This document shows, piece by piece, positions 7,672 to 17,111 of a stretch of 34,853 bases of DNA. The notes beneath the pieces were generated by a model. That model did not search any database, was not told where the DNA came from, and saw only the letters and a list, made by a program, of their open reading frames with translations. The stretch lies in IMG/VR virus record IMGVR_UViG_3300047189_000043, positions 1 through 34,853 of that record. One strand, 5' to 3'. How positions within the stretch are numbered: position 1 is the first letter of the stretch; every line of letters starts with the position of its first letter. This DNA is from a virus. The position numbers and the translations under genes are program-made.

Positions 7672-9389
7672 GACTTCTACAAATAACAACATCTGTAAAT
7701 ACTTACACGGTTGATATTGACGACGAAACCGCAATAGGAATAGACTTTCAATGTTACGATATTAAGGAACCTGGTAAGCGTAAGATTAATATTTCAAATC
7801 AATTTACTATACCTGGTACGGCCCATAACCTTGCGATATTTGGATATGCCAATAATCCTCAGTCAACCAGCACTATTATCTATGCAAAAAATACAATCAA
7901 TTACTGGGTTGACAATCAACAATTAATTACCGACGCCAGGGTACGGGTTGAAGAAATACAGGACAGGATTTCGCTGTTTATTTTTCAAAAGAATGATATT
8001 TGGGATGATTTAAAAGCTTTGAGTTGGCCGGAATTTCAAAGACAATTCATGGTATGGCTTCATACGGTCAAGGGATTACCTGATATAGATAGCCCCTACA
8101 CTGACACCTGGCAAAATTTTGTGACATTTTATACAAATAGAATCAATGCCCATTGTCTTTTTATGCCTATTTATTTTGGCAATCTTTTGAATGAACAAGA
8201 TCCGGACGAGGCTGAAGGTATATTTCTTGAAAATTGTACGGATACAAACCCTACGATATACGCAAGTTTCATAAATGATATAAATACTTTAAAGACAGGT
8301 CATTTCTGCACATACGTAAAAAATATTTTTGAATTCATTGAGGATACATACGGGGTAAACTTCTATACCAGTACTTCATTTGCAGGAAATATTTGGGACG
8401 ATGCAGTCATACCAACTATGTTCACCGCTTTACGGGATTTCTTGGTAACTCCGAAAGTTCTTTCTCCAATTGGAAGTTTTTATTTTAATGTCGAACTTGA
8501 AAGTATTGTAATTAAAAGTTATTTCAAGCCATTTGATATTGTTTACGATAAGGCAGATCGTACGCTTTATGATTTTGTCAATGCTTTTTTTCAACATTGC
8601 AATATTATTATAAATCAAAGTGATATAGATATTAAATTAAGGCGTTGGGATTCAATTGTAACTTATGGACAGATTGTAAATTGGTCAGGGGGATTGTCTG
8701 GAAAACCTAAGTATAAGCCTTTTATACAAGGCTACGCGCAAAAAAATTATATTCGTTTCAAAGAAATTTACCCGGACGGGGACAAAACGCAAAATCAAAA
8801 GGTAATTGATTTCGGAAATCTTAATCTTGACGCTGAACAAGATTTATTTGAAATTGATGCTTTCGTAAATACTTTTTTTCAATTAGCAGATGATAAACTT
8901 GCACCTGATCTTTCTGTTACAGAATCATTTAAGACATTTCATTTCTTTTTACCTGATCCTGTAAATACTTTAGTTAATGATGTCAATATAAATTTACGAT
9001 ATATACCTATAATTGGCATTACTACAAACTATACAGCTACTGCAAAACCTGTAATTCCTGTCCTTTATTCTTTGGATTCCGAATATACTCTTTTAGAAGC
9101 CGCCCTTGTAACTCCAAAATTTTACGAAATTGAAAAATGGTTAACTCTTAATGATATAATTGCCTTAGATTTTTTCAATCAGTTTTACATTCAGGAACTG
9201 AACGGGTCTTTTTTTATCAACAAAATATCTGGCTTTAACCCTCAGAAATCTATGGCTCCGACAAAACTTGAGGTTTTTAAAATAAGCGACCGGACTCCGT
9301 CTTTAGTTGGTAGTGAACTTGAATATTTAACCGATGGCATTGGCGAAAACTTTGCTGATGGCATTGATGATCCCTTTTATACTTTTTAA
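7668..9389 (+). CDS. Putative large tail/baseplate protein, 573 aa
   Basis: It begins MRLLQITTSVNTYTVDIDDE and is mixed beta with many aromatics. No catalytic motif is visible. It lies immediately upstream of the tape-measure gene, with two nucleotides between stop and ATG. Large proteins beside the tape measure usually build the distal tail or tail tip; here it precedes rather than follows the tape measure. The C-terminus is repetitive: YLTDGIGENFADGIDDPF. Confidence 0.5.
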   Translation: MRLLQITTSVNTYTVDIDDETAIGIDFQCYDIKEPGKRKINISNQFTIPGTAHNLAIFGYANNPQSTSTIIYAKNTINYWVDNQQLITDARVRVEEIQDRISLFIFQKNDIWDDLKALSWPEFQRQFMVWLHTVKGLPDIDSPYTDTWQNFVTFYTNRINAHCLFMPIYFGNLLNEQDPDEAEGIFLENCTDTNPTIYASFINDINTLKTGHFCTYVKNIFEFIEDTYGVNFYTSTSFAGNIWDDAVIPTMFTALRDFLVTPKVLSPIGSFYFNVELESIVIKSYFKPFDIVYDKADRTLYDFVNAFFQHCNIIINQSDIDIKLRRWDSIVTYGQIVNWSGGLSGKPKYKPFIQGYAQKNYIRFKEIYPDGDKTQNQKVIDFGNLNLDAEQDLFEIDAFVNTFFQLADDKLAPDLSVTESFKTFHFFLPDPVNTLVNDVNINLRYIPIIGITTNYTATAKPVIPVLYSLDSEYTLLEAALVTPKFYEIEKWLTLNDIIALDFFNQFYIQELNGSFFINKISGFNPQKSMAPTKLEVFKISDRTPSLVGSELEYLTDGIGENFADGIDDPFYTF

Positions 9390-9391
9390 TC

Positions 9392-11764
9392 ATGGCAGAA
9401 AAAATAGAATTATTCGATATCACGATGAACTTTGAGCAGGCTGTTAAGGATGCTGAGAGGTTAAAGACTGAAATAGTCAAACTCAAAGAAGAAACCGATC
9501 GCCTAAAAAAAGAACAAGGTGAGACATCAAAGGCTTATATTCAATCTAATGCCACGCTTAAGGCTGCTCAAGCTGAATTAAAAACACATGAAACGCTTAT
9601 CCAAAAAACAATCGGGTCGCAACGCGCCCAAAAAGGATCTATTGAACAAGTCAGGTTAGAACTTGCGGCTGTGTCTGTGGCTTGGGCTAAAGAGGCAAAA
9701 GCCAGTGGAGAAAATTCTGCTAGGGCTAAAGAATTAGCCGCTGCTAAATTGAAACTTACCGAGGCTTTAAAGTCAGAAGAAAAAGCAACTGGAGATACCC
9801 GCAGAAATGTAGGAAATTATGCAGAAGGAATGAAGGAAGCGACCGGAATGATAGGAAGATTTATACCTGGCTTAGGAAATGCTTCGAATGCTGTGAAAGC
9901 TTTCGGATTAGCTTTAAATCTTTCTTTATTACCTATAACCGCTATTGTCGCGGCTGTCCTTGCGCTAATAACTTACTTTAAACGCACCGAAGAAGGGCAA
10001 AATAATCTTAATAAGATTATGAAAGTATTTGGAGTCATTCTAAATAATATCATGGATATTGTCGCAAAAGTAGGCGAGGCTTTATATAAAGCAGTCATGG
10101 AGCCTAAAAAAGTTTGGCAGGATTTTAAAGATTTTATTCACGGAGTTGGTGTATTTTTTAAAGAAACTTTTGGAAATATTATCGGCGGTTCAATTGACGT
10201 CTTTGTTGCCTGGCTCGAAAAAGGATTTGCTAAAGTAGGGCTTGCCTGGCAGAAACTAAAAGATGTTTTTGTTGACAATTCGGTAAAGGTTGCAGGGGCA
10301 GAGGAAAAAATAGTAGCAGCAAATAAAAAAATAGAGGAAGGGCAAGCTCGTGTTAAAGAAGGTGCTGAAAATTTAAAGGCTGGCGTAGTTGCGGCTTACG
10401 ATAAAATCAAGTCAAAGATTGGCGAGGTCGTTGCCGAAACGCAAAGAGAAATTGCTATAGCTCAGAAATTAGCGGATATGCAAGCGGCTTTGAATAAAAG
10501 ATTGCGTGCAGAAATGATTAACGATGCTAAAGACGAGGCAAAAATAGCAGAATTAAGAGAAAAGGCAGCCGAAAAGAATAAGTATAACGCAGAGGAACGG
10601 CTTAAAATGATGGATGAAGTCGTCGAACTTCAACGTAAAATGTTAGCTGATGATTTAGGAATAGCTCAAACGAAGGCTTATATACACGGACAAGAGATCG
10701 AAATGCGGGGTGCAACAAAAGAAATGCTCGACGAACAAGCGCAACTTGAGGCCGAAGTATTTAGAGTTCAGCAAAGAAATTTTGAAGCAGAAAAAAGCTT
10801 TCAGATGCAACGACAAACAGCATTAAGAGAGATTGCAGAGGATGCAGTTAAAGCACTAGAAGCTGAGACTAATGCCTATCTCGAAGCTAACAAACAAAAA
10901 TTAATTGATTACCAAAGACTTTTTGAATTACAGGAAGCAGCGTTAAGCGAAAGCCTTGCTCGCAATCTCATAACGCAAACCGAATATGACACTCAGATCG
11001 CAAAGATTAAAGCAGATAATGCAGAAGCGGAAAGAATAAGGAATATTGAAAGAATCAAAACTAATTATGATAATGATCTCGCTATTGCCGAAGATTCTAT
11101 ATTTGGGCAATTAGACGTACAGAAAAAACAAAACGATTTCAAACGCGCGGAAGAAATACAGGCGGCTGAAAAAATTGGTGCGAGTGTAAAAAAAATAAAT
11201 GAGAAATATGATAAAGCAGATAGGGCATTAGAAAAAGCTCGTATGTCTGCTAAGTTGGAACTTGCTGCCGGATTTGCCGGGAATATTGCTGAGATTGCCG
11301 GTAAGGAAACTGCAATAGGTAAGGCTGCTGCTGTTGCCGAAACTTCAATAAATACTTTTAAATCTGCTACCGGAGCTTTTTCTGGAATGGTTTCGGCTGT
11401 TCCAGGCCCTGTTGGAATTGCTTTGGGTATTGCCGCCGCCGCCGCCGCCGTTGCAATGGGATTGGCAAATGTGAAACAAATACTTTCTGTAAAATCCGGT
11501 TTACCAGGGGATAGCGGAGGGGGAGGCTCTTCGATTTCAGGAAGTGGTGGAGGCACTCAAGCCGCTACTGTGGTAAGAAATGTTGTAAATCCCGAGATCG
11601 GACAAGGTATCATAAGCAGATCAACATTAGACATGACTGACCAATTAGCGCAGGGTGTTCAAAAGGGCATGGAAAATGCAAAATTACAGCCTACACAAGT
11701 AATTGACGATGTGACATCTAAGCAAATTAAAACTGCATCTCAAAAACAAATGCAAAATATATGA
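9392..11764 (+). CDS. Tape measure protein
   Basis: 790 aa. An N-terminal coiled coil (~10-110) is followed by a hydrophobic region ~165-200 (SLLPITAIVAAVLALITYF) and very long Ala/Glu/Lys coiled coils (~290-620). An Ala/Gly-rich hydrophobic stretch (~645-695) includes a six-Ala run from a GCC repeat near 11438. A Gly/Ser-rich linker precedes a short tail. This length, coiled-coil content and membrane-active segments are typical of siphovirus tape measures, which set tail length and cross the host membrane on DNA entry. The long opposite-strand frames here are shadows of its Ala-rich codons. Confidence 0.85.
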   Translation: MAEKIELFDITMNFEQAVKDAERLKTEIVKLKEETDRLKKEQGETSKAYIQSNATLKAAQAELKTHETLIQKTIGSQRAQKGSIEQVRLELAAVSVAWAKEAKASGENSARAKELAAAKLKLTEALKSEEKATGDTRRNVGNYAEGMKEATGMIGRFIPGLGNASNAVKAFGLALNLSLLPITAIVAAVLALITYFKRTEEGQNNLNKIMKVFGVILNNIMDIVAKVGEALYKAVMEPKKVWQDFKDFIHGVGVFFKETFGNIIGGSIDVFVAWLEKGFAKVGLAWQKLKDVFVDNSVKVAGAEEKIVAANKKIEEGQARVKEGAENLKAGVVAAYDKIKSKIGEVVAETQREIAIAQKLADMQAALNKRLRAEMINDAKDEAKIAELREKAAEKNKYNAEERLKMMDEVVELQRKMLADDLGIAQTKAYIHGQEIEMRGATKEMLDEQAQLEAEVFRVQQRNFEAEKSFQMQRQTALREIAEDAVKALEAETNAYLEANKQKLIDYQRLFELQEAALSESLARNLITQTEYDTQIAKIKADNAEAERIRNIERIKTNYDNDLAIAEDSIFGQLDVQKKQNDFKRAEEIQAAEKIGASVKKINEKYDKADRALEKARMSAKLELAAGFAGNIAEIAGKETAIGKAAAVAETSINTFKSATGAFSGMVSAVPGPVGIALGIAAAAAAVAMGLANVKQILSVKSGLPGDSGGGGSSISGSGGGTQAATVVRNVVNPEIGQGIISRSTLDMTDQLAQGVQKGMENAKLQPTQVIDDVTSKQIKTASQKQMQNI

Positions 11765-11961
11765 AAGTAAATGCTGAAAGGGTAAGATCACGGGAAATAT
11801 TTGTAAAATTAGCTATGAATGATCCGGTGAAAGCTGCTAAAATATTAAGACAGCACGCAGCCAAATTGGAAAAAAGCGAACGTATTAAGGAAATTACTGA
11901 CGCAGTGATGAGTACTATCTTTGTTAGCGAGAAAACTTTGTATAACGATCTTAAGAAATAA
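11761..11961 (+). CDS. Small helical protein, 66 aa
   Basis: Overlaps the tape-measure stop (ATGA). All-helical, with RSREIFVKLAMNDPVKAAKILRQHA and a C-terminal segment VSEKTLYNDLKK that reads like a recognition helix of a helix-turn-helix. It could be a small regulator or a tail accessory protein; no family is recognised. Confidence 0.5.
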   Translation: MKVNAERVRSREIFVKLAMNDPVKAAKILRQHAAKLEKSERIKEITDAVMSTIFVSEKTLYNDLKK

Positions 11962-11990
11962 ATGTAAAGACAGGATCATGTTAGATTAAT

Positions 11991-12023
11991 TAACTAATTA
12001 TATAGTTATTGGTAATAGCTTTG
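11991..12023 (+). promoter_or_regulatory. Inverted repeat plus possible -7 box before the head genes
   Basis: TAACTA (11991-11996) and TAGTTA (12003-12008) form an inverted repeat with a 6-nt centre. It is followed by TAGCTTTG at 12016-12023, which fits TAnnTTTG. No good TTTG lies at the expected -33 position. ATG of the protease gene is 13 nt after the box. It may be a secondary promoter for the head module. Confidence 0.35.
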
Positions 12024-12036
12024 AGAAAAATAATTT

Positions 12037-13149
12037 ATGCCAGAACCTATCGGCACACAAAGTATTTATTTACTTCCTATAAACGGCGTAATTGGCGAAG
12101 ATTTTAAATATACCGATTTGCTAATGCATCTCAACGCCGCTAAAGATTATCCCGTTATAAAACAATTAATAAATTCTCCTGGTGGATTTGTTGACGAAGC
12201 AGAAAAGATGCGGGATGCTTTAGATAATTCCGGTAAAATAATTATTTCAACAAATATCGGCGATGTGGCCAGCGCTGCTGTTGATTTATTTCTGGCAGCA
12301 CCAAAACCGAATAGAACTTTTGATCCTACTAAAGGGCAGTTTGTTATACATTTTCCTTTTATTGATCCAAAAGACGGGGGTGTTACCGGGACGGCTTCTG
12401 AAATCGAAACCGTAGCAAAAGAAATGAAACGCATGGAATCCGATCTTGTAAAACAATATGTCAAAGCAACAGGAACTGATGCCAATATCCTTGCCGGTTT
12501 TATGGGTGAAAATATTCCTTTGACCCCAGAACAAATACAAACATTAGGTTTTGCAACAGTAATACAACCTCAGCAACTAAAAGCAGTAGCTTATTATAAA
12601 TCTTTAAATAACAATAACATGGAACAAAAAGAAGTTATCGAAAAACTTTCGGGTCTTGAAAAAGTCCTGCAAAAAATATCAAATTGGATACGTCCAAGAG
12701 CTATGGTGGTACAGGATGTAAGTGGTAAGGAACTTGATTTTGGTGAGACTATTACCGACGCAAGTCAAATACAACCTGGTGTAATTGCTACGGTTGACGG
12801 GGCTCCGGCTGACGGTGATTTTACTTTGCCCGACGGATCGGTGTATACCTTTGTAAAAGGAGCTTTGCAAACAATCACTCCAGCGGCAGGCAGTGAACTT
12901 GAATCTTTAAAAAAAGAAAACGAACAGCTAAAGGCTGATCTTGCAACGGCTAACGCTGCTAAGGCACAACTTGAAACTGATCTTGTTGCTTTTAAAGCGA
13001 GTGCAGAAACGCAGATAAACGGTGTAAAAACTGAATTGATTGCTTTCAGGAATCAGTTTTCAAAAAGTGAACCTCCGACAAATAAACCTGATGTTCAGAA
13101 CACAGGAAAAAAAGGCGTGTTCAAAAAAGAAGAAATCGAAAAATGGTAA
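12037..13149 (+). CDS. ClpP-like prohead protease fused to scaffold domain
   Basis: 370 aa. Residues ~8-190 have the ClpP/crotonase fold: LINSPGG (44-50) for the oxyanion loop, the nucleophile in GDVASAA (Ser79), and the His in FVIHFPF (His105). The acid should lie in the following helical region. After residue ~195 the protein changes to a low-complexity part and then a Lys/Glu/Ala coiled coil (~285-345), ending KKGVFKKEEIEKW. The combination is typical of capsid maturation proteases carrying the scaffold in cis. The major capsid gene follows 20 nt later. Confidence 0.85.
   Translation: MPEPIGTQSIYLLPINGVIGEDFKYTDLLMHLNAAKDYPVIKQLINSPGGFVDEAEKMRDALDNSGKIIISTNIGDVASAAVDLFLAAPKPNRTFDPTKGQFVIHFPFIDPKDGGVTGTASEIETVAKEMKRMESDLVKQYVKATGTDANILAGFMGENIPLTPEQIQTLGFATVIQPQQLKAVAYYKSLNNNNMEQKEVIEKLSGLEKVLQKISNWIRPRAMVVQDVSGKELDFGETITDASQIQPGVIATVDGAPADGDFTLPDGSVYTFVKGALQTITPAAGSELESLKKENEQLKADLATANAAKAQLETDLVAFKASAETQINGVKTELIAFRNQFSKSEPPTNKPDVQNTGKKGVFKKEEIEKW
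12619..13149 (+). CDS. Probable nested scaffold protein (internal start)
   Basis: ATG 12619 is in frame (codon 195 of the protease gene), right where the protease fold ends, and is preceded by TAAATAACAATAAC, the A/T-rich unstructured context used for initiation in Bacteroidota. The product would be 176 aa: a short helix, a beta segment and the C-terminal coiled coil. This matches the lambda C/Nu3 arrangement, where the scaffold is made from a start inside the protease gene. The inference rests on domain boundary and leader. Confidence 0.45.
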   Translation: MEQKEVIEKLSGLEKVLQKISNWIRPRAMVVQDVSGKELDFGETITDASQIQPGVIATVDGAPADGDFTLPDGSVYTFVKGALQTITPAAGSELESLKKENEQLKADLATANAAKAQLETDLVAFKASAETQINGVKTELIAFRNQFSKSEPPTNKPDVQNTGKKGVFKKEEIEKW

Positions 13150-13169
13150 ACAATTTAAATTAAAATACA

Positions 13170-14240
13170 ATGGCAGATATGTTTGACGGCATAAGCGGCC
13201 TAACGCTTAATATTCAGGAAGCTACCCAGGATAGTGATCTGATAAAAGTTAATCCTTACCTTAATCCTGAAATCATAGCAGTACATGGTGTTCAAACCGG
13301 AATTGTTATGGATAAATACATTCCTATCCTGGGACAAATTGAGGATATTGGTCTTGTTGATCCAGGCACTTGCGGCGTGAATACTTACACTGGTAATTTT
13401 CCCGTGTCTGAAAAAACTTGGACGCCAAAAACGATTTCACAAAGAATTCCACTTTGTGTTGATGATATTCCCGCCAAACTTAAATTTTGGCGCGAACAGC
13501 AAAAAATTATCGGACGCTGGGAAAACATCAGCAAACCTCTGGAACAATATGTTTTAGACTTGGCTGGATTAGCTGTATCCAGAGCAATCATACGTATTGC
13601 AGAATTTGGCGATACTGCGGCCGCTCTTGTTGCAAATGGAGGTTACATCACTGCGGGCAGTACAGTAGGATTATTTACAATGCTTTCGGGTATGTGGAAG
13701 CAAATTTTTGTCGATGGAGCTTTGGGTACTCCTCTGATCCCTCGCTATACCATTACCGAAAATTCCGGAGGCGATAAAGCCGCTCAGTTGGCTTTAGCGG
13801 CTGACCGCGCTTATGAGGTATTTGCTTTTCTCACCGAAGCCATTGCTCCAGAAGCTTTGTCAGGCTCAAATATGATCCAGTGTACCAAAACTTTATGGGA
13901 CAATTGGGTTAGATATATTGAAAGTAAATCAGGCGCTTACATGCCGGAATTGTTACAGGACGGAATGTCAAAAACACAATTCAGGGGTTATCCTATAAAG
14001 GTTAGGCCTGATTGGGACAGGCTGATTAAAAAGTATCATGATCTCGGTACTACCTATTATTTTCCACACCGTGCTTTAATTACGGACATCAATAATATGC
14101 CTATCGGTACTAACGACACCGAATCATTTAGCGCACTTGATGTGTTCTATGATAAGGTATCAAAAAAAGTTTACATTGATGTAGCCTGGAATGAGGACTT
14201 GAAAGTACTTCAGGAAGTCAATATGGTAGTTGCTTATTAA
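13170..14240 (+). CDS. Major capsid protein (HK97-type, putative)
   Basis: 356 aa, directly after the protease/scaffold gene. N-terminal ~30 residues are helical, then an extended segment and long mixed alpha/beta domains (LEQYVLDLAGLAVSRAIIRIAEF as a spine-like helix, Gly/Ala-rich loop NGGYITAGSTVG). The C-terminal part ends in strands (KVYIDVAWNEDLKVLQEVNMVVAY). Length and context fit the coat protein. Codons are more G/C-rich than neighbouring genes, as expected for a highly expressed protein. Confidence 0.75.
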   Translation: MADMFDGISGLTLNIQEATQDSDLIKVNPYLNPEIIAVHGVQTGIVMDKYIPILGQIEDIGLVDPGTCGVNTYTGNFPVSEKTWTPKTISQRIPLCVDDIPAKLKFWREQQKIIGRWENISKPLEQYVLDLAGLAVSRAIIRIAEFGDTAAALVANGGYITAGSTVGLFTMLSGMWKQIFVDGALGTPLIPRYTITENSGGDKAAQLALAADRAYEVFAFLTEAIAPEALSGSNMIQCTKTLWDNWVRYIESKSGAYMPELLQDGMSKTQFRGYPIKVRPDWDRLIKKYHDLGTTYYFPHRALITDINNMPIGTNDTESFSALDVFYDKVSKKVYIDVAWNEDLKVLQEVNMVVAY

Positions 14241-14258
14241 CTTTAAAACTTTAAAACA

Positions 14259-14864
14259 ATGAAAAAAATATTTTCACTTTTATTTTTAATAGCAATTTGC
14301 TATTCGATTTCTGCACAGGAGAGGACTGTAGATCTTAATTCCGGTTTGGTTGATATAACCGTAAAGAAAAACATCGCTTACAACGGCACGACTTCTGATC
14401 GGTTAATCCCGACAACTCGTGACACAATAGACTACTATGTGCAACTTAGTAATTACGGTCCAGGCCCTTTGCATTTTTACGCTGTATTTACCTTTGACAC
14501 CATTGCCGGAGCAGACACTACTATAGCAATTACAGTGCAGGAAAAAAAGTTCGCTAGTCAAACCTATACTGATATTATTGCGTCATCTGTAACAAGTGCA
14601 ATAACTGCGGAAGCGCAAGTGGTAAAAACTTCTTTGGGAGTAATTTCTGAATTTACAGAAACTGTCGCGGGAGCTACAGATATCATAAGTGCAGTAGTGA
14701 GTACTAATAAAGATACTGTCACTGTTGCGGCAAGATCAATTACGAGAACGCCTAATACTTTGATTTATTACAAATATCTTAAATTTAGGCTTATTTTGCA
14801 AGGTAATGATAATGTAGGAACTGGCATACGGGTAAAACGTGTTGAACTTCAATTCTTTCAATAA
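14259..14864 (+). CDS. Exported protein in the head module, 201 aa
   Basis: N-terminal signal peptide: MKKIFSLLFLIAICYSISAQ, with likely cleavage after SAQ. The mature part is Thr/Ala/Val-rich and beta-type, with no Cys, resembling a beta-sandwich. The leader holds two tandem TTTAAAAC copies (14243-14258). A Sec signal on a gene between the major capsid and other structural genes is unexpected; it could be a surface or adsorption-blocking protein, or a virion protein processed in the cell envelope. Confidence 0.65.
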   Translation: MKKIFSLLFLIAICYSISAQERTVDLNSGLVDITVKKNIAYNGTTSDRLIPTTRDTIDYYVQLSNYGPGPLHFYAVFTFDTIAGADTTIAITVQEKKFASQTYTDIIASSVTSAITAEAQVVKTSLGVISEFTETVAGATDIISAVVSTNKDTVTVAARSITRTPNTLIYYKYLKFRLILQGNDNVGTGIRVKRVELQFFQ

Positions 14865-15436
14865 TGGGATGCACGGACGGAATTGTAAAAACGATCACAA
14901 GTAATTGCACGACTGCTCCTAATGGTGGTCTTGAAATTACTATGTATATTTTTAACAGGCTCAATGCGACAATAACTTACGATGGCACAAGTGGCTGTAA
15001 AATTACAGGCATCGTAAGAGTAAGTACTGCATTAGCTTATAAGGTACTGGGTGTCAAAAAATCTTTTGACGCAGGCCACGATATTGTAGTTTCGGAGAAT
15101 CGCCCAAACAAGTGGATGCACACTGTATCATTCGAAATGTTTGAGAGACTTGCCGCCGATACAATTAACGGCGATAATCTCAATGATGTGTTTGTCATTG
15201 TTGAAGTAAAAGACAAAACAGGCACAGGCGAGGGCGTGTTTATCGGCTATGGTATAGCTCATGGATTATATTTGTCGGCTGATACACGTAGGGCAAATAC
15301 CGATAATGGAGCTCGTAAGATAGAGTTAAAATCAATGGCCGGTCAAGAGGAAAATTATAGCGAGTATACATATTTCCATACTAACTACGCAACTTCGAAG
15401 GCCGATCTAGAAGCTTTATGTGTAGCAGTGCCTTAA
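14864..15436 (+). CDS. Putative tail tube or virion protein, 190 aa
   Basis: ATG 14864 overlaps the previous stop by one base. The protein has strands and a central helix, with GGLEITMYIFNR, GCKITGIVRVS and VFVIVEVKDKTGTGEGVFIGYG, and several Cys. A beta-rich protein of ~190 aa in this position could be the major tail tube protein, for which no other candidate stands out. That assignment is inference. Confidence 0.5.
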   Translation: MGCTDGIVKTITSNCTTAPNGGLEITMYIFNRLNATITYDGTSGCKITGIVRVSTALAYKVLGVKKSFDAGHDIVVSENRPNKWMHTVSFEMFERLAADTINGDNLNDVFVIVEVKDKTGTGEGVFIGYGIAHGLYLSADTRRANTDNGARKIELKSMAGQEENYSEYTYFHTNYATSKADLEALCVAVP

Positions 15437-15873
15437 GAGAAGACTTAAAATTAATCTTAAGCAAGACGTTTGAAGAGGTTGCAAAATCTCAGGATGTTTT
15501 GCTTAAGATGTTATATTTATACTCAACACTTTATTTATCAGGGCAGCCAGCCGCTTGGTGCGAATATTGTCAGCACGATTATTACACAACTTTAAAAAAA
15601 GAAGGTATGGAAAAAATTGCAGAACTTGAAGAAATACAAAAAAGGACTTGCATCCCAGCATGGACAGGCTTAAAGTATATACATAAATCCGGTAGGCATT
15701 TTAACAATGAACTTATTACTGATGTTCAGGCTATTGATCTTTTGGAACGAGGTTTTTTATCGGAAACAGATTTTATCAAAATTCCCGAAGGTTTTAATCC
15801 AGAAGATGCCAAAATAGTACAGGAAATAATTGAAGAAGAAAAAGTTAAAGTACCCCGTAAACCTCGTAAATAA
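15418..15873 (+). CDS. Hypothetical phage protein, 151 aa
   Basis: Starts 19 nt inside the previous gene, and its stop touches the portal start. The N-terminal ~100 residues are helical with WCEYCQHDYY and a later Cys, a possible metal site. The middle has YIHKSGRHFNNELITDVQAIDLLERGF, and the C-terminus is acidic then basic (VKVPRKPRK). The family is not recognised; it may be a head-tail or portal-associated factor. Confidence 0.6.
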   Translation: MCSSALREDLKLILSKTFEEVAKSQDVLLKMLYLYSTLYLSGQPAAWCEYCQHDYYTTLKKEGMEKIAELEEIQKRTCIPAWTGLKYIHKSGRHFNNELITDVQAIDLLERGFLSETDFIKIPEGFNPEDAKIVQEIIEEEKVKVPRKPRK

Positions 15874-17111
15874 TGCGTCTCCTTAGAACAGACATCGACA
15901 AGAGATTATGCGTTAAGCTCGATAAGTCGATTAAGGCGGACGGGGTTAAAGGCATAATGAAATTTGGTGAGGACAATGATTATCCTCAAATTATAGAACG
16001 TCTTATCGGTGGATCAATCACAGCTACATGCGCTAAAAATATTTATGCATCTTTTTTAACAGGTTTAGGATTTGAAAATCAAACAATTAACGAAATAGTT
16101 ATAGGTAAGGATATTAGAGGAAAAAAAATAACAATACTATCATTGCTCAAACAAGTTGCTCAGTCAATTGCGTATAACAATGGCGTTTACTTACTTTGCA
16201 ATGAAAATCTTGACAGAAAAATAGGCGACGTAAAAATTATACCTTTTAAATATTGTCGGTTTTCAAAACCTGATGATATGGGGTTTTCGGCAAAAATTGG
16301 CGTTTACGAAAATTGGGACAAAGAATCCGGCGTAAAATTTGAGGATAAAAAAATAAAGTGGTATCATACTTTTAACCTTGAAGAAAAAGTTTTCACCGCG
16401 CAAGTTGCTGAGGCTTTAAACGGCGAAGAACTAACCCAAGAGAGCATAAAAAAATTTAAGGGCCAGATTTATTTTGAATTTTTAGACAATACTTATCTGT
16501 ATCCTCTGTCTCCGATTGATGAAATATACCTGGATTGCGACACTGAGAATCAGATTTCTATTTTTAAAAATAACACAACGCGTAACGGCATGCTTAAAAA
16601 GACTGTGTTACGTGTTGCGGAACCTAAAAATAAAGAAGATCAGGAAGAACTTGAAAAAAATATTACAAAATTTTTGGGTACAGATGGTCCATCAACTTTG
16701 ATTTTAACAGACGAAGTTGACCCGGCCACCGGGGAAATAAAAAAAGTAGGAGCATTTGCTATCGACACAATTGAATCGAATATTGATGATAAAATTTTTG
16801 AGGGTTGGCAAAAAGAACTCATTAATAATATCCGAAAGGCTTTTAAAAATTTACCTGCGATCCTCATAGATTACGAAGAAAGCAAACTCGGTACTACAAG
16901 CGGGGAGGCTATAATCCAGGCCACTAATTTTTACAATGCGATGACCTCAAGCGACAGGAGTACTGTGTCAGCAATTTTTAAAGAGATTTTTACTAATTCG
17001 ATGAATAACTTATTATCTTCGAATCAAAATTGGAATATAAAACCTTTGAGTTTATATGGCACTAATACTGATCTGGTCGCAGCAAATAGCGATCAAAAAA
17101 ATATCGGCTAA
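15873..17111 (+). CDS. Portal protein (putative)
   Basis: 412 aa. Early segment RLIGGSITATCAKNIYASFLTGLGFE, clip/wing-type beta strands in the middle, and a C-terminal helical region with WQKELINNIRKAFKNLPAIL and SKLGTTSGEAIIQATNFYN. These match the stem and 'YxxSkxgtxSGEA' pattern common in phage portals. The portal forms the dodecameric DNA channel at the head vertex. It lies far from terL and after the major capsid gene. Confidence 0.75.
   Translation: MRLLRTDIDKRLCVKLDKSIKADGVKGIMKFGEDNDYPQIIERLIGGSITATCAKNIYASFLTGLGFENQTINEIVIGKDIRGKKITILSLLKQVAQSIAYNNGVYLLCNENLDRKIGDVKIIPFKYCRFSKPDDMGFSAKIGVYENWDKESGVKFEDKKIKWYHTFNLEEKVFTAQVAEALNGEELTQESIKKFKGQIYFEFLDNTYLYPLSPIDEIYLDCDTENQISIFKNNTTRNGMLKKTVLRVAEPKNKEDQEELEKNITKFLGTDGPSTLILTDEVDPATGEIKKVGAFAIDTIESNIDDKIFEGWQKELINNIRKAFKNLPAILIDYEESKLGTTSGEAIIQATNFYNAMTSSDRSTVSAIFKEIFTNSMNNLLSSNQNWNIKPLSLYGTNTDLVAANSDQKNIG

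Noticed and set aside
11438-11451. GCC microsatellite
   Set aside because: Short run encoding six Ala in a hydrophobic tape-measure segment; ordinary for such proteins.
11065-11556. Long open frame on the - strand (163 aa)
   Set aside because: It mirrors the Ala/Gly-rich codons of the tape-measure gene, lacks a leader and has Pro/Ala/Ser low complexity.
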